Assembly: GCF_013374995.1 (NCBI RefSeq) | Contig: NZ_CP056030.1 | Coordinates: forward strand, 620,001 to 684,000 | DNA: 64,000 bases | Source: Pseudomonas eucalypticola | GTDB lineage: Bacteria; Pseudomonadota; Gammaproteobacteria; Pseudomonadales; Pseudomonadaceae | Direction: 5' to 3' | Shown: one piece after another, positions 30,650 to 41,484 of the stretch | How the letters are laid out: every line of letters begins with the position of its first letter | Numbering within the stretch: position 1 is the stretch's first letter | Made by a program: the position numbers and the translations under genes | Notes under the pieces: model-generated | Seen by the model: the letters and a program-made list of their open reading frames with translations, nothing else | Database searches by the model: none | Told to the model about the DNA's origin: nothing

Positions 30650-30984
30650 GGTTTGGCGCTCCTTTGGAGGGCTGAAAAGTGGGTACGAAGCCAATGCTAC
30701 TCTTGAGAATTAGATATAAAAGTTCATATAGGCAATGGTAAGAATCAACCAAATTGATTGTTCATCCGCAGGCTTGTAAATCAACGCCTTAGGGCGGTTT
30801 CAGGTGCACCATGCCAGGGATTTTTCGCCGGCTGTGCGCTGTTGTGGAACCTACCCGCCGATGCATGGGCCGGCCGATTTCACAAATCGGGTTAAACCCA
30901 TGGCCGCTTTGCCAGTCCTAGAAGGTAATGCTGTAACCGAGCGCCCCGCCGCAGGCGGCCCCGCTGTCATTTGGAGATTCGTGC
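30650..30984. other. AT-richer divergent intergenic region
   Basis: 335 bases between the divergent repeat-protein and AsmA genes. The left half (30700-30760) is unusually A+T-rich, with AGATATAAAA, and holds an inverted repeat AATCAA-N5-TTGATT (30743-30759) that could be an operator for the repeat-protein gene. A hairpin CCGATTT-CACA-AATCGG lies near 30875. No gene is evident. Confidence 0.45.
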
Positions 30985-33060
30985 ATGACGCGCCCTCGCA
31001 AGATCCTGGCCTGGATAGTTGGCACCCTGGTGGTGCTGATCGCCGTATTAGTGGTGGTCATCGCCACTTTTGACTGGAACCGCGTGAAGCCGACGCTCAA
31101 TGCCAAGGTGTCGGAGGCCTTGCACAGGCCGTTCGCCATTAATGGCAACCTTGACGTACTGTGGGCCCGCGAGCCCCAGGAAGGCGGCTGGCGGGCATGG
31201 GTGCCATGGCCCCATTTCGTTGCTGAAGACCTGACCCTGGGCAACCCGGAGTGGTCCAAGGAACCACAAATGGTTGGCCTCAAGCGCGTGGAGTTCCGCC
31301 TGTCGCCATTGCCGCTGCTGGCCGAGCGCATCGTCATCCCGCGTATCGACCTGACCCAGCCGGACGCCAACCTGCAGCGCCTGGCTGACGGCCGCGCCAA
31401 CTGGACTTTCGACTTCGGCCCTAAAGACCCTGACGCCGAGCCGTCGAAATGGGTCATGGACATTGGAGCCATCGGTTTCGACAAGGGCCATGTGGTGTAT
31501 GACGACGTGACCCTCAAGGCCCACGCCGACGTGCTGATCGACCCCCTGGGCAAGCCCATTCCGTTCAGCGATATCGTTGGCAGCGGCGCGGCGAAGAAGG
31601 TGACCGACCAGGGCGCGACTGCCCAGGACTACGCTTTCGGGTTCAAGGTAACGGGCCGATACAAAGATCAGCCCGTCAACGGCACCGGCAAGATCGGCGG
31701 ACTGCTGGCCTTGCAGGACGCTGCGCAACCCTTTCCGGTGCAGGCAGATGTGCGCATCGCCGACACCCATGTCGCCGTTGCCGGTACGCTGACCGACCCG
31801 CGCAACCTGGGGGCCCTGGACCTGCGCCTCAAGCTCGAAGGTGCCAGCCTGAGCAAGCTCTACCCGCTGACCGGCGTGACGCTTCCCGACTCGCCGCCGT
31901 ACTCCACCGACGGCCACCTGCAAGCCAAACTGCATGAGCCTACGGGCGCGAGCTTCGAATACCAGAGCTTCAACGGCAAGATCGGCAACAGCGACATCCA
32001 CGGTGACCTGGCCTTCGTTGCCAGCCAGCCGCGGCCCAAGCTCAGCGGTAAGCTAGTATCCAACCAACTGCTGTTCACTGACCTTGCGCCATTGATCGGC
32101 GCCGACTCGAACGCCAAGCAGGCGGCCCGCGGCAGTGAAAGCAAGCAGCCGGCCGGCAAGGTGCTGCCGGTCGAGGAGTTCCGCACTGACCGTTGGCGCG
32201 CCATGGACGCCGATGTGGAATTCACCGGCAAGAAAATCGTGCAGAGCAAGGACCTGCCGTTCACCGACCTGTACACCCATGTGGTACTCAACGATGGGCA
32301 ACTGAACCTGGAACCGCTGCGTTTCGGTGTTGCCGGCGGCAACCTGGATGCGCAGATCGGTCTCAATGGCCGCACCACGCCCCTGCAGGGCCATGCCAAG
32401 CTGACCGCGCGGGGCTTCAAGCTCAAGCAGTTGTTCCCGACCTTCGAACCGATGAAAACCAGTTTTGGCCAACTCAACGGCGATGCCGACATCAGTGGTA
32501 CTGGCAACTCGGTGTCCGCACTGTTGGGCAGCTCCAACGGTAACCTGAAGCTCCTGATCAACGACGGCGCCATCAGCCGTGGCCTGATGGAGATTGCCGG
32601 CCTCAACGTGGGCAACTACGTGGTGGGCAAGATCTTTGGCGACAACGACGTGAAGATCAACTGCGCTGCCGCCGACCTGGGCATCAAGGACGGCCTGGCT
32701 ACGCCGCGCTTGATTGTGTTCGATACCGAGAACGCGATCATTTATGTGGACGGCACCGTCAACTTCAAGACCGAGCAGCTGGACTTGAAGATCAACCCCG
32801 AGTCCAAGGGTTTCCGCCTGCTGTCGCTGCGTTCGCCGCTTTACGTGCGTGGCCCGTTCGCCAAGCCCAGCGCCGGGGTGCAGGCGGTGCCGTTGCTGCT
32901 GCGTGGGGCCGGCATGGTTGCCCTGGGCGTGGTAGCGGCGCCGGCAGCCGGGCTGTTGGCGCTGGTGGCGCCCAGTGGTGGCGAGCCCAATCAGTGCACG
33001 CCGTTGCTGGAACAAATGAAGGCAGGCAAGGCGCCGAAGACGGTCCAGAGCACACATTGA
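30985..33060 (+). CDS. AsmA family protein
   Basis: Inner-membrane-anchored periplasmic protein of the AsmA/TamB-like superfamily, implicated in lipid transport between membranes and in envelope integrity. The 691-residue product has one N-terminal membrane anchor (about 8-30). A long beta-rich periplasmic region follows, with the AsmA N-terminal signature (FDWNRVKPTLNAKVSEALHR) and a C-terminal AsmA_2 part containing GDADISGTGNSVSALLGSSN and RGLMEIAGLNVGNYV. A hydrophobic Gly/Ala/Leu segment occurs at about 636-665. It is preceded by GGAG and is transcribed alone. Confidence 0.9.
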   Translation: MTRPRKILAWIVGTLVVLIAVLVVVIATFDWNRVKPTLNAKVSEALHRPFAINGNLDVLWAREPQEGGWRAWVPWPHFVAEDLTLGNPEWSKEPQMVGLKRVEFRLSPLPLLAERIVIPRIDLTQPDANLQRLADGRANWTFDFGPKDPDAEPSKWVMDIGAIGFDKGHVVYDDVTLKAHADVLIDPLGKPIPFSDIVGSGAAKKVTDQGATAQDYAFGFKVTGRYKDQPVNGTGKIGGLLALQDAAQPFPVQADVRIADTHVAVAGTLTDPRNLGALDLRLKLEGASLSKLYPLTGVTLPDSPPYSTDGHLQAKLHEPTGASFEYQSFNGKIGNSDIHGDLAFVASQPRPKLSGKLVSNQLLFTDLAPLIGADSNAKQAARGSESKQPAGKVLPVEEFRTDRWRAMDADVEFTGKKIVQSKDLPFTDLYTHVVLNDGQLNLEPLRFGVAGGNLDAQIGLNGRTTPLQGHAKLTARGFKLKQLFPTFEPMKTSFGQLNGDADISGTGNSVSALLGSSNGNLKLLINDGAISRGLMEIAGLNVGNYVVGKIFGDNDVKINCAAADLGIKDGLATPRLIVFDTENAIIYVDGTVNFKTEQLDLKINPESKGFRLLSLRSPLYVRGPFAKPSAGVQAVPLLLRGAGMVALGVVAAPAAGLLALVAPSGGEPNQCTPLLEQMKAGKAPKTVQSTH

Positions 33061-33110
33061 TCGCATAAGCCCCACCGTGCCCCGTTCCCCGCAGAGTCGG
33101 TAGCCGCGCC

Positions 33111-33137
33111 TCTGTGGGACCGGGCGAAGCTCGGGAA
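33111..33137. repeat. REP-like element, copy 3 (single arm)
   Basis: TGTGGGACCGGGCGAAGCTC, continuing GGGAA, matches the left arm of copies 2 and 4 exactly. No inverted partner is present, so this is a solitary unit just after the AsmA gene. Confidence 0.75.
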
Positions 33138-33166
33138 CCAGGCACCACTATTTCAAGATTTCAAGG

Positions 33167-33193
33167 CAAAAAAAGGACCGGTTTCCCGGCCCC
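33167..33193 (-). terminator. Rho-independent terminator of the ferritin-like gene
   Basis: On the minus strand GGGGCCGG-GAAA-CCGGTCC is followed by TTTTTTT, a canonical tetraloop terminator. Confidence 0.85.
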
Positions 33194-33211
33194 TTGGTAT
33201 CACGAAAAGCC

Positions 33212-33739
33212 TTACAGCCCTTCGAGGATATCCGCCATGTCGTCGGCGTGTTCTTCTTCCTGGGCCAAAATGTCTTCGAATACTCGGCGGGTGGTAGGGT
33301 CCTTGTCGCCGATGTACTGGATGATCTCGCGATAGCTGTCGATGGCGATGCGCTCGGCCACCAGGTCTTCGTAGACCATTTCCTTCAGGGTGCTGCCCGG
33401 CTTGTATTCGGCATGGGAACGGCCGCTGAGGCTGTCAGGGTTGAAGTCCGGCTCACCGCCCAGTTGCACGATGCGTTCAGCCAGCTTGTCGGCATGTTCG
33501 GCTTCCTGGGTGGCGTGCTCCAGGAATTCCGAGGCCGCTACCTGGGCCTTGACGCCCTTGGCCATGTAGTAATGGCGTTTGTAGCGCAGCACGCACACCA
33601 GCTCCGTGGCCAGCGAGTCGTTGAGCAGGCGGATGACTTCCTCGCGGTCGCCTTCATAGCCTTCGGTCACTGCGCCGTTGTCCACGTTCTGGCGAGCGCG
33701 ATCACGCAGGGTGTTCTTGTCGATCGTTGCAATACTCAT
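33212..33739 (-). CDS. Ferritin-like (bacterioferritin/Dps-related) iron-storage protein
   Basis: Four-helix-bundle protein expected to oxidise and store iron and limit oxidative damage. The 175-residue product carries two diiron-ligand motifs: ATELVCVLRYKRHYYMAKG with EFLEHATQEAEHADKLAERI, and YEDLVAERIAIDSYREII with ILAQEEEHADDMADIL. It is longer than classic bacterioferritin and lacks an obvious haem Met at the usual position. Only one Cys is present, so it is not a two-Cys thioferritin. The equivalent P. aeruginosa gene lies in the same neighbourhood and is annotated as a probable bacterioferritin. Confidence 0.85.
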   Translation of the reverse strand: MSIATIDKNTLRDRARQNVDNGAVTEGYEGDREEVIRLLNDSLATELVCVLRYKRHYYMAKGVKAQVAASEFLEHATQEAEHADKLAERIVQLGGEPDFNPDSLSGRSHAEYKPGSTLKEMVYEDLVAERIAIDSYREIIQYIGDKDPTTRRVFEDILAQEEEHADDMADILEGL

Positions 33740-33880
33740 GGCAATCTCCAGGCTATTCGGTACGGTTGGGGCCGTCGGGCTCTATCGCCCCCCGTCAACT
33801 GGGGGCCCGGCCCGATCGGTTCAGAGGTTGTGAGTGCGCGGCAGGCCGGAAAGTTTTATCGGGCTTGCTGCGCACCGACG

Positions 33881-34228
33881 TCAGGGCATGGCCTTGACGT
33901 TGGCCTTGCGCTGGTCGCAGGTCATGAAGCCCTTGCTGTCCACATGGCCGCTGGCGTCAAAGCTGACGTAGTAGGCCTGTTGCTTGCCATCGGTATTGAG
34001 CACGTAGTTGTTGCAGGTGCCGGCGGTGGTCTTGCCATTGCCGTCGACCACCGAAGACGGTGTGCCGCCAATGGCGATGACCTGTTGCATGGTCATGCCG
34101 TTATCCACTTGCTTGACCAGCGGTTCATTGCGATAGGTGACGAAGTCCACCGGGTTTTCGACCTTGGTGTTGGCGCAGCCAGCCAGCGAAGCCAGTACGC
34201 ACGCAGCGGCCAGGGTTTGCTTGTACAT
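33881..34228 (-). CDS. osmE: OsmE-type osmotically inducible lipoprotein
   Basis: Small outer-membrane lipoprotein of the SmpA/OmlA fold. The 115-residue precursor has a lipobox LASLAGC (lipidated Cys18) after a short signal sequence. The body contains the typical VKQVDNGMTMQQVIAIGGTP and GTCNNYVLN segments. GGAG lies a few bases upstream of the start. In E. coli osmE is induced by osmotic stress; regulation here is not visible. It is divergent from the lipase gene. Confidence 0.88.
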   Translation of the reverse strand: MYKQTLAAACVLASLAGCANTKVENPVDFVTYRNEPLVKQVDNGMTMQQVIAIGGTPSSVVDGNGKTTAGTCNNYVLNTDGKQQAYYVSFDASGHVDSKGFMTCDQRKANVKAMP

Positions 34229-34344
34229 AGGTGTCGCTCCTTCGAATGAGCCAATAGTGGCCCCGTAATACTTTGAGCAACGGCGTTGTCCGAAGGTTCG
34301 ATGTCAGTGCGCTAGTATTGAAGTTTGTCCACAGGATCTTTCCC

Positions 34345-35235
34345 ATGTCGCAGCCCGGTGCCACGCGCTACCCCCTTGTCCTTGTGCCCGGCATGCTCGG
34401 TTTCGTACGCCTGGTGCTGTATCCCTACTGGTTCGGTATCGTGCGCGCCTTGCGCCGGGGCGGGGCGCAGGTGTTTCCCATCCAGGTCTCGCCCCTCAAT
34501 GGCACCGAAGTCCGGGGCGAGCAACTGTTGCAGATCATCCAGCGTATCCGCCATGAGACCGGCGCCGCCAAGGTCAACCTGATAGGCCACAGCCAGGGGG
34601 CACTGACCGCCCGCTACGCCGCGGCCAAGCGCCCGGACTGGGTGGCCTCGGTGACCTCGGTGGCCGGGCCCAACCACGGCTCCGAGCTGGCGGACTACCT
34701 GGAGCGTCGCTACCCGCGAAATTCCGTAGGGGGCCGGTTGCTGAATTTCATTCTGTACGTGCTGGGCCTGGTGATGGGAGCGCTGGAAACCGGCTGGCGC
34801 GGGCCGATCCTGCCCATCGATGTCCACGCCTCGCACCAGTCCCTGACCTGCGCCGGGGTGGCGGCCTTCAACCAGCGTTATCCACAGGGCATCCCCCTGA
34901 CCTGGGGTGGCCAAGGCGAGCCGGTGGTCAACGGGGTGCATTACTACTCCTGGTCCGGCGTGCTGCAAGACCCGCGCAGCGATGGCGGCGGCAACCGCGT
35001 GGACGGCTCGCACGCCAGTTGCCGTTTGTTTGCCAAAACCTTCGTGCGCGAAGCAGGGCAATGCGATGGCATGGTGGGGCGCTACAGCTCGCACCTGGGG
35101 TTAGTGATCGGCGATGACTACCCCATGGACCACCTGGACATCGTTAACCAATCCCTGGGGCTGGTGGGCAAGGGCGCCGAGCCCGTGCGCCTGTTCACCG
35201 AACACGCCGCGCGCCTCAAGGCGGCGGGGCTCTGA
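34345..35235 (+). CDS. Family I.1-like triacylglycerol lipase lacking a signal peptide
   Basis: Alpha/beta hydrolase related to secreted Pseudomonas LipA/LipC lipases. The 296-residue product has the oxyanion-hole region LVLVPGMLGF, the nucleophile GHSQG (Ser83), the acid in DGMVGRYSSHLG and the catalytic His in DHLDIVNQ. Unlike LipA, no signal peptide or Sec-type N-terminus precedes the catalytic domain (MSQPGATRYPLVLVPG), and no foldase (lif) gene is nearby, so an intracellular role is likely. The upstream open frame to 34273 does not encode a convincing signal sequence. Possible substrates are acyl esters or storage polymers; this is not known. Confidence 0.85.
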   Translation: MSQPGATRYPLVLVPGMLGFVRLVLYPYWFGIVRALRRGGAQVFPIQVSPLNGTEVRGEQLLQIIQRIRHETGAAKVNLIGHSQGALTARYAAAKRPDWVASVTSVAGPNHGSELADYLERRYPRNSVGGRLLNFILYVLGLVMGALETGWRGPILPIDVHASHQSLTCAGVAAFNQRYPQGIPLTWGGQGEPVVNGVHYYSWSGVLQDPRSDGGGNRVDGSHASCRLFAKTFVREAGQCDGMVGRYSSHLGLVIGDDYPMDHLDIVNQSLGLVGKGAEPVRLFTEHAARLKAAGL

Positions 35236-35319
35236 AGCGTCGACCCTGGGGTGTGACAAAGTTTGTCTACACTTCAGGGCAGGCCGCGCAGCCCAGCGCG
35301 GCGACAAGGAGACCACTCC

Positions 35320-35619
35320 ATGAAGCTATTGCACGCGCCCCTCCTGGCACTTGGCCTGTTGCTGTGTTCACAAGGTTTCGCCGCCACTGCGCAACAGAAC
35401 AAGATGACCACCTGCAATGCCGACGCCACGGCCAAGAGCCTGAAAGGCGACGAGCGCAAGGCCTTCATGAGCACTTGCCTCAAGGCCACCCCGGCCGCCA
35501 CCACCAAGACCCTGACGCCGCAGCAGCAGAAGATGACCACCTGCAACGCCGACGCCAAGACCCAGAACCTGAGTGGCGACGCACGCAAAACGTTCATGAG
35601 CACCTGCCTGAAGAAATGA
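35320..35619 (+). CDS. PsiF repeat family protein
   Basis: Small exported protein of unknown function. The 99-residue precursor has a signal peptide (about 1-22, ending GFAAT). Two tandem PsiF repeats follow, each with the NKMTTCNADA or QKMTTCNADA start and an FMSTCLK end, carrying two conserved Cys per repeat. A strong AAGGAG precedes the start. PsiF is phosphate-starvation-induced in E. coli, but no pho box is obvious here. A CTACACT sequence at 35268-35275 could be a sigma-S-type -10. Confidence 0.88.
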   Translation: MKLLHAPLLALGLLLCSQGFAATAQQNKMTTCNADATAKSLKGDERKAFMSTCLKATPAATTKTLTPQQQKMTTCNADAKTQNLSGDARKTFMSTCLKK

Positions 35620-35789
35620 CGGTTTGCCTCTGACCCCCTGCTCGAGCGAGCGTGGCTCGCGATGGCGCGCAGCAGCGCCTTCGCGGGTTTCGCTTGCCTC
35701 TGTCGGCAGTCGCCCTTCGCCGGAACTGGCTCTGTGAGGTGAAGGCTGGCAGACTGCCCATCCTCCATGTGTTACCTGTTCGAGGCGGT

Positions 35790-36800
35790 ATGCCAACGTT
35801 TTCCCAGCGTCATGTGTTATGGGCCAGCCTGCTCATCGTATTCGGTGGGCTATTGCTGGTAATGCCTTTGCGCCTGTTGCCTAGCCTGTTGGCTGGCCTG
35901 CTGGTGTATGAACTGGTCAACATGCTGACCCCGCAATTGCAGCGCCTGGTGTCCGGCCCGCGGGCCCGGTGGGTGGCGGTAGCGCTGCTGGGGACCGTGG
36001 TGGTCAGCCTGCTGGCGGTGATCTTTGCCTTGGGCATCAGTTTCCTGATGCACGAGGCCGAGAACCCGGGCGCGTTCCTCGACAAGTTCATGGGCGTGCT
36101 GAACCGGGCGCGGGCGCAGTTGCCGCCGTCCATCGATGCCTACCTGCCGGCCAATGCCCTGGAATTTCGTACGGCGCTGGGCGACTGGGTGAGCAAGCAC
36201 CTGGCCGACCTGCAATTGGTGGGCAAGGACGCGGTGCACACCTTCGTCACCCTGCTGATCGGCATGGTGCTGGGCGCCATCGTCGCCTTGAACCGCATTC
36301 CGCCGGGGGTCGACCACAAGCCGCTGGCTGGCGAACTGCTGGTGCGCATGACGCTGCTGGTGCAGGCGTTCCGCAATATCGTTTTCGCCCAGATCAAGAT
36401 CGCCGCGCTGAACACGGTGTTCACGTCCGTGTTCCTGCTGGTGATCTTGCCGTTGTGCGGAATCAAGCTGCCACTGACCAAGACCATGGTGGCCCTGACC
36501 TTCATCCTTGGCCTTTTGCCGGTGATCGGCAACCTGATCTCCAACACGCTGATCACCATCATCGGCCTGTCGGTATCGATCTGGGTAGCCGCCGCGGCGC
36601 TGGGTTGGCTGATTCTTATCCACAAGCTGGAGTATTTCCTCAACGCGCGGATCGTGGGCGGGCAGATCAGGGCCAAGTCGTGGGAATTGCTGCTGGCGAT
36701 GCTGGTGTTCGAGGCGGCGTTCGGCTTGCCGGGGGTAGTCGCAGGCCCCATCTACTACGCCTACCTGAAAAGCGAGCTGCGCCGCGCCGAACTGGTCTGA
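35790..36800 (+). CDS. AI-2E family transporter (PF01594-type permease)
   Basis: Inner-membrane protein of 336 residues with about eight membrane segments, clustered at 10-55, 65-90, 150-180 and 200-320. The conserved central region is ILPLCGIKLPLTKTMVAL, then FILGLLPVIGNLISNTLI. Family members are variously proposed to export autoinducer-2 or to be Na+/H+ antiporters; substrate cannot be deduced. The ATG at 35790 gives the standard N-terminus. It ends just before a perfect-arm inverted repeat and converges on yegD. Confidence 0.87.
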   Translation: MPTFSQRHVLWASLLIVFGGLLLVMPLRLLPSLLAGLLVYELVNMLTPQLQRLVSGPRARWVAVALLGTVVVSLLAVIFALGISFLMHEAENPGAFLDKFMGVLNRARAQLPPSIDAYLPANALEFRTALGDWVSKHLADLQLVGKDAVHTFVTLLIGMVLGAIVALNRIPPGVDHKPLAGELLVRMTLLVQAFRNIVFAQIKIAALNTVFTSVFLLVILPLCGIKLPLTKTMVALTFILGLLPVIGNLISNTLITIIGLSVSIWVAAAALGWLILIHKLEYFLNARIVGGQIRAKSWELLLAMLVFEAAFGLPGVVAGPIYYAYLKSELRRAELV

Positions 36801-36891
36801 CCGTAGCGGCGGACCTGGCCGCGTCCGGCTTCACGCGGTGTATCCAGATACTGCGCCGCGCCTCGGAACGCGGCCAGGTCCGCTGCTACGG
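36801..36891. repeat. Inverted repeat with 23-bp arms between convergent genes
   Basis: Arms 36801-36823 and 36869-36891 are complementary at 22 of 23 positions (one G.T pair). The arm core is GCGGACCTGGCCGCG. It starts directly after the AI-2E transporter stop codon. It is unlike the GGGACCGGGCG elements elsewhere and resembles another Pseudomonas REP class. It may serve as a bidirectional terminator. Confidence 0.75.
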
Positions 36892-36893
36892 TT

Positions 36894-38159
36894 TCAGCCG
36901 TAGCGCTTGCGCGCTTCGATGGCCAGGCCGCTGCCGATGCTGCCGAAGATATTGCCTTCCACATGCCGGGCATTTGGCAGCATCGCCGCCACGCTGTTGC
37001 GCAGCGCCGGAATGCCGCTCGAACCGCCAGTGAAGAACACGGTGTCCACCTGTTCCACGCCCACGCCCGCATCACCCAGCAACTGGGTGACGCTGCCGCG
37101 TACACGCTCCAGCAAGGTATCGATGGCGCCTTCGAACAGGGCCCGGCTCATGTCCACGCTCAGGCCTGGCTCGATACGGTCCAGCGCCACCAGCCGATTG
37201 TCGGCGTGGGTCAGCTGGATCTTGGTTTCTTCCACTTCCATCGCCAGCCAGTGGCCGGCGCGCTGGTCGATCAGCTTGAACAGGCGGTCGATGCCGTCGG
37301 TGTCTTCGATGTCATAGCGCATGCTGCCCAGGGCCAGCTGGGATTTCTGCGAATACACCGAGTTGATGGTGTGCCAGGTGGCCAGGTTCATGTGGTGGCT
37401 GGTGGGCATGAAGGCGCCGCTCTTCATGCGGCTGCCGTAGCCGAACAGCGGCATCACGCCCTGCAGGCTCAGTTGCTTGTCGAAGTCGGTACCGCCAATG
37501 TGCACGCCGCCGGTGGCCAGGATGTCGTCATGGCGGTTGTCCAGGTTGTGGCGCTCGGGTGCCAGGCGGATCAGCGAGAAGTCGGAGGTACCACCACCGA
37601 TGTCGACGATCAGTACCAGTTCTTCACGCTGAATGCTCGACTCGTAGTCGAAGGCCGCGGCGATGGGCTCGAACTGGAAGGACACTTCCTTGAAGCCGAT
37701 TTTCTTCGCTACGTCTTCCAGGGTGTCCTGGGCTTCCTGGTCGGCAACCTTGTCGTCGTCGACGAAGTGCACCGGGCGGCCCAGCACCACTTCGTCGAAC
37801 GCACGGCCGGCGTTGGCTTCAGCGCGCTTTTTCAGCTCGCCGATGAACATGCCCAGCAGGTCCTTGAACGGCAGGGCGGTGCCCAGCACGCTGGTATCGT
37901 GCTTGATCAGCTTGGAACCCAGCAGGCTCTTGAGCGAGCGCATCAGGCGGCCTTCGTAGCCTTCCAGGTACTCGTGCAACGCCAGGCGGCCATACACCGG
38001 GCGGCGTTCCTCGATGTTGAAGAACACCACCGACGGCAGGGTGATCTTGCCGTCTTCCAGCGCGATGAGGGTGTCGACGCCCGGTCGGTGCCAGCCGACG
38101 GTGGAGTTGGAGGTGCCGAAGTCGATGCCGCAGGCGCGGGCCGGGGTTTGGTTGGTCAT
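36894..38159 (-). CDS. yegD: YegD-type Hsp70 family chaperone
   Basis: Truncated Hsp70-like ATPase of 421 residues, lacking the DnaK peptide-binding and lid domains. The actin-like ATPase motifs are present: phosphate-1 CGIDFGTSNSTVGW, phosphate-2 VLIVDIGGGTSDFSLI and the adenosine motif VFFTGGSSGIPALR. The start at 38159 (MTNQTPARACGIDFG) is preferred over the upstream open frame. It is divergent from cbpA-cbpM, so chaperone genes flank this promoter region. Its substrate is unknown. Confidence 0.88.
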   Translation of the reverse strand: MTNQTPARACGIDFGTSNSTVGWHRPGVDTLIALEDGKITLPSVVFFNIEERRPVYGRLALHEYLEGYEGRLMRSLKSLLGSKLIKHDTSVLGTALPFKDLLGMFIGELKKRAEANAGRAFDEVVLGRPVHFVDDDKVADQEAQDTLEDVAKKIGFKEVSFQFEPIAAAFDYESSIQREELVLIVDIGGGTSDFSLIRLAPERHNLDNRHDDILATGGVHIGGTDFDKQLSLQGVMPLFGYGSRMKSGAFMPTSHHMNLATWHTINSVYSQKSQLALGSMRYDIEDTDGIDRLFKLIDQRAGHWLAMEVEETKIQLTHADNRLVALDRIEPGLSVDMSRALFEGAIDTLLERVRGSVTQLLGDAGVGVEQVDTVFFTGGSSGIPALRNSVAAMLPNARHVEGNIFGSIGSGLAIEARKRYG

Positions 38160-38369
38160 GTCGTTGCCGGATTCTGTGCAAAAAACGGCCGCGCAGTGTA
38201 TGCCAGTGGCAGCCAGAATCAAGGCCGTGGGGTGTTTAATTGCTGTCTGGTCACACCTTGAAACCTGCGCCCACACCCCCAATCTTGTAGCCAACCCCTG
38301 TGGCTGCACCCTGGGCCGTTCAGCAAAGCCTGCCAGCAGCCGATAAACTTCCAGCGCATCGGCGAGTCT

Positions 38370-38377
38370 CTACACTT
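38370..38377 (+). promoter_or_regulatory. Possible sigma-S-type -10 element for cbpA
   Basis: CTACACTT resembles the sigma-S extended -10 (CTATACT) and lies about 47 bases upstream of cbpA, whose E. coli homologue is stationary-phase induced. There is no clear -35. Weak evidence. Confidence 0.3.
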
Positions 38378-38423
38378 GAGTGGACAGACCGCGCGATCCC
38401 GATAAACGGATGGTGATCCTTCG

Positions 38424-39386
38424 ATGGACTTCAAAGACTACTACAAGATATTGGGCGTCGAGCCGACCGCGGACGAGAAGGCGATCAAGACCGCCTACCG
38501 CAAACTGGCGCGCAAATATCACCCCGACGTCAGCAAGGAAAAGGACGCCGAAGAGAAATTCAAGGAGGCCTCCGAGGCCTATGAGGCGCTGAGCAACGCG
38601 GACAAGCGCGCCGAATACGACGAAATTCGCAAATACGGCCAGCATGGCCGGCCGTTCCAGGGCCCGCCCGGTTGGCAGGGCCGCGGCGGTGGCGGTTTCG
38701 AGGAAAGCGCCGGGGACTTCTCCGACTTCTTCAGCTCCATTTTCGGCGGTGCCGCCGGGCGTGGCGGCAATGGCAACCCCTTTGGCCGCGGCCAGCAACG
38801 CAGCGCCGGGAGGCGAGGACAAGACGTGGAAATGGAACTGGCGATCTTCCTCGAGGAAACCCTGGCCAACGAGTCGAAGCAGATCAGCTTCCAGGTGCCC
38901 CAGTACAACGGTGCCGGGCAGCAGACGGGCAACACCACCAAGACCCTCAACGTGAAGATTCCCGCCGGGGTCACCGACGGCGAGCGCATTCGCCTCAAGG
39001 GTCAGGGCGCTCCGGGCGTGGGCGGTGGCGCCAATGGCGACCTGTATCTGATCATTCGGCTGGCACCGCACCCGATGTTCGATGTCGAAGACCATGACCT
39101 GATCATCACCGTGCCGCTGGCCCCCTGGGAAGCGGCACTGGGCACCAAGGTCGCGGTACCCACCCTGACGGGGCGCATCAACCTGACCATTCGCCCCGAC
39201 AGCCAGAGCGGCCAGCGCCTGCGGGTAAAGGGCAATGGCTTGATGGACAAGCAGGGTCAGCGTGGTGACCTGTACGCACAATTGAAGGTGGTGATGCCAC
39301 CGCACGCCGACGAGGCTACCCAGGCCCTGTGGAAAACTCTGTCGGAGAAGGCGGCATTCGACCCCCGAGCCAACTGGAGTCGCTGA
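38424..39386 (+). CDS. cbpA: Curved DNA-binding protein CbpA (DnaJ homologue)
   Basis: Class B J-domain cochaperone that also binds curved DNA and is part of the stationary-phase nucleoid in E. coli. The 320-residue product has an N-terminal J domain (about 3-70) with the HPD motif in [11 protein letters not shown] Gly/Phe-rich linker follows (about 75-135), then two C-terminal substrate-binding domains (about 140-315) with no zinc finger. It is longer than the 306-residue E. coli protein, mainly in the Gly-rich linker. cbpM follows after one base. Confidence 0.95.
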   Translation: MDFKDYYKILGVEPTADEKAIKTAYRKLARKYHPDVSKEKDAEEKFKEASEAYEALSNADKRAEYDEIRKYGQHGRPFQGPPGWQGRGGGGFEESAGDFSDFFSSIFGGAAGRGGNGNPFGRGQQRSAGRRGQDVEMELAIFLEETLANESKQISFQVPQYNGAGQQTGNTTKTLNVKIPAGVTDGERIRLKGQGAPGVGGGANGDLYLIIRLAPHPMFDVEDHDLIITVPLAPWEAALGTKVAVPTLTGRINLTIRPDSQSGQRLRVKGNGLMDKQGQRGDLYAQLKVVMPPHADEATQALWKTLSEKAAFDPRANWSR

Positions 39387-39387
39387 T

Positions 39388-39693
39388 ATGGAAACGTCCC
39401 GGTACGTTCAACTGGACATGCAAGCGTTCTGTCAGGCCACCGATATGCCGGCGGCCTTTGTGATTGAAATTGTCGAGCACGGAATAGTCGAACCTACCGG
39501 ACGAACGCCGGAGGAGTGGTTGTTCGACGACTTCTCCCCGGTGATCGCCCGCCGCGCCGCCAAGTTGCACCACGACCTGGACCTTGAATGGGAAGGCGTG
39601 GCGCTCGCGCTGGAGTTGCTGGAAGAGGTACGCGACCTGCGCGCCGAAAACGCCATGCTGCGCCAGCGCCTGGGGCGGTTTATCCAGAGCTGA
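39388..39693 (+). CDS. cbpM: Chaperone modulator CbpM
   Basis: Small inhibitor that binds the J domain of CbpA and blocks both its DnaK stimulation and DNA binding. The 101-residue product begins METSRYVQLDMQAFCQATDM and has the MerR-like helical core and a C-terminal Leu-rich helix (LEEVRDLRAENAMLRQRLGR). The start is one base after the cbpA stop, giving a two-gene operon. It converges on ureC. Confidence 0.93.
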   Translation: METSRYVQLDMQAFCQATDMPAAFVIEIVEHGIVEPTGRTPEEWLFDDFSPVIARRAAKLHHDLDLEWEGVALALELLEEVRDLRAENAMLRQRLGRFIQS

Positions 39694-39697
39694 CCGG

Positions 39698-39730
39698 CCC
39701 TGTGACGCCGGGTTGCCGGCGCCACGGGGG
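39698..39730. terminator. Hairpin between convergent cbpM and ureC
   Basis: CCTGTG-A-CGCCGG and CCGGCG-C-CACGGG pair around a four-base loop in the 44-base convergent gap. No T-tract is present. Confidence 0.5.
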
Positions 39731-39737
39731 CACACCG

Positions 39738-41438
<1,701 letters not shown>

Positions 41439-41484
41439 GCTGCGTCCTTACCAATTTGCCGTGCCGTGCACCTTGTGAGATGTG

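Noticed and set aside
36963..38261. A 432-codon plus-strand open frame opposite yegD
   Set aside because: Shadow of the Hsp70-like gene, which has all three ATPase motifs.
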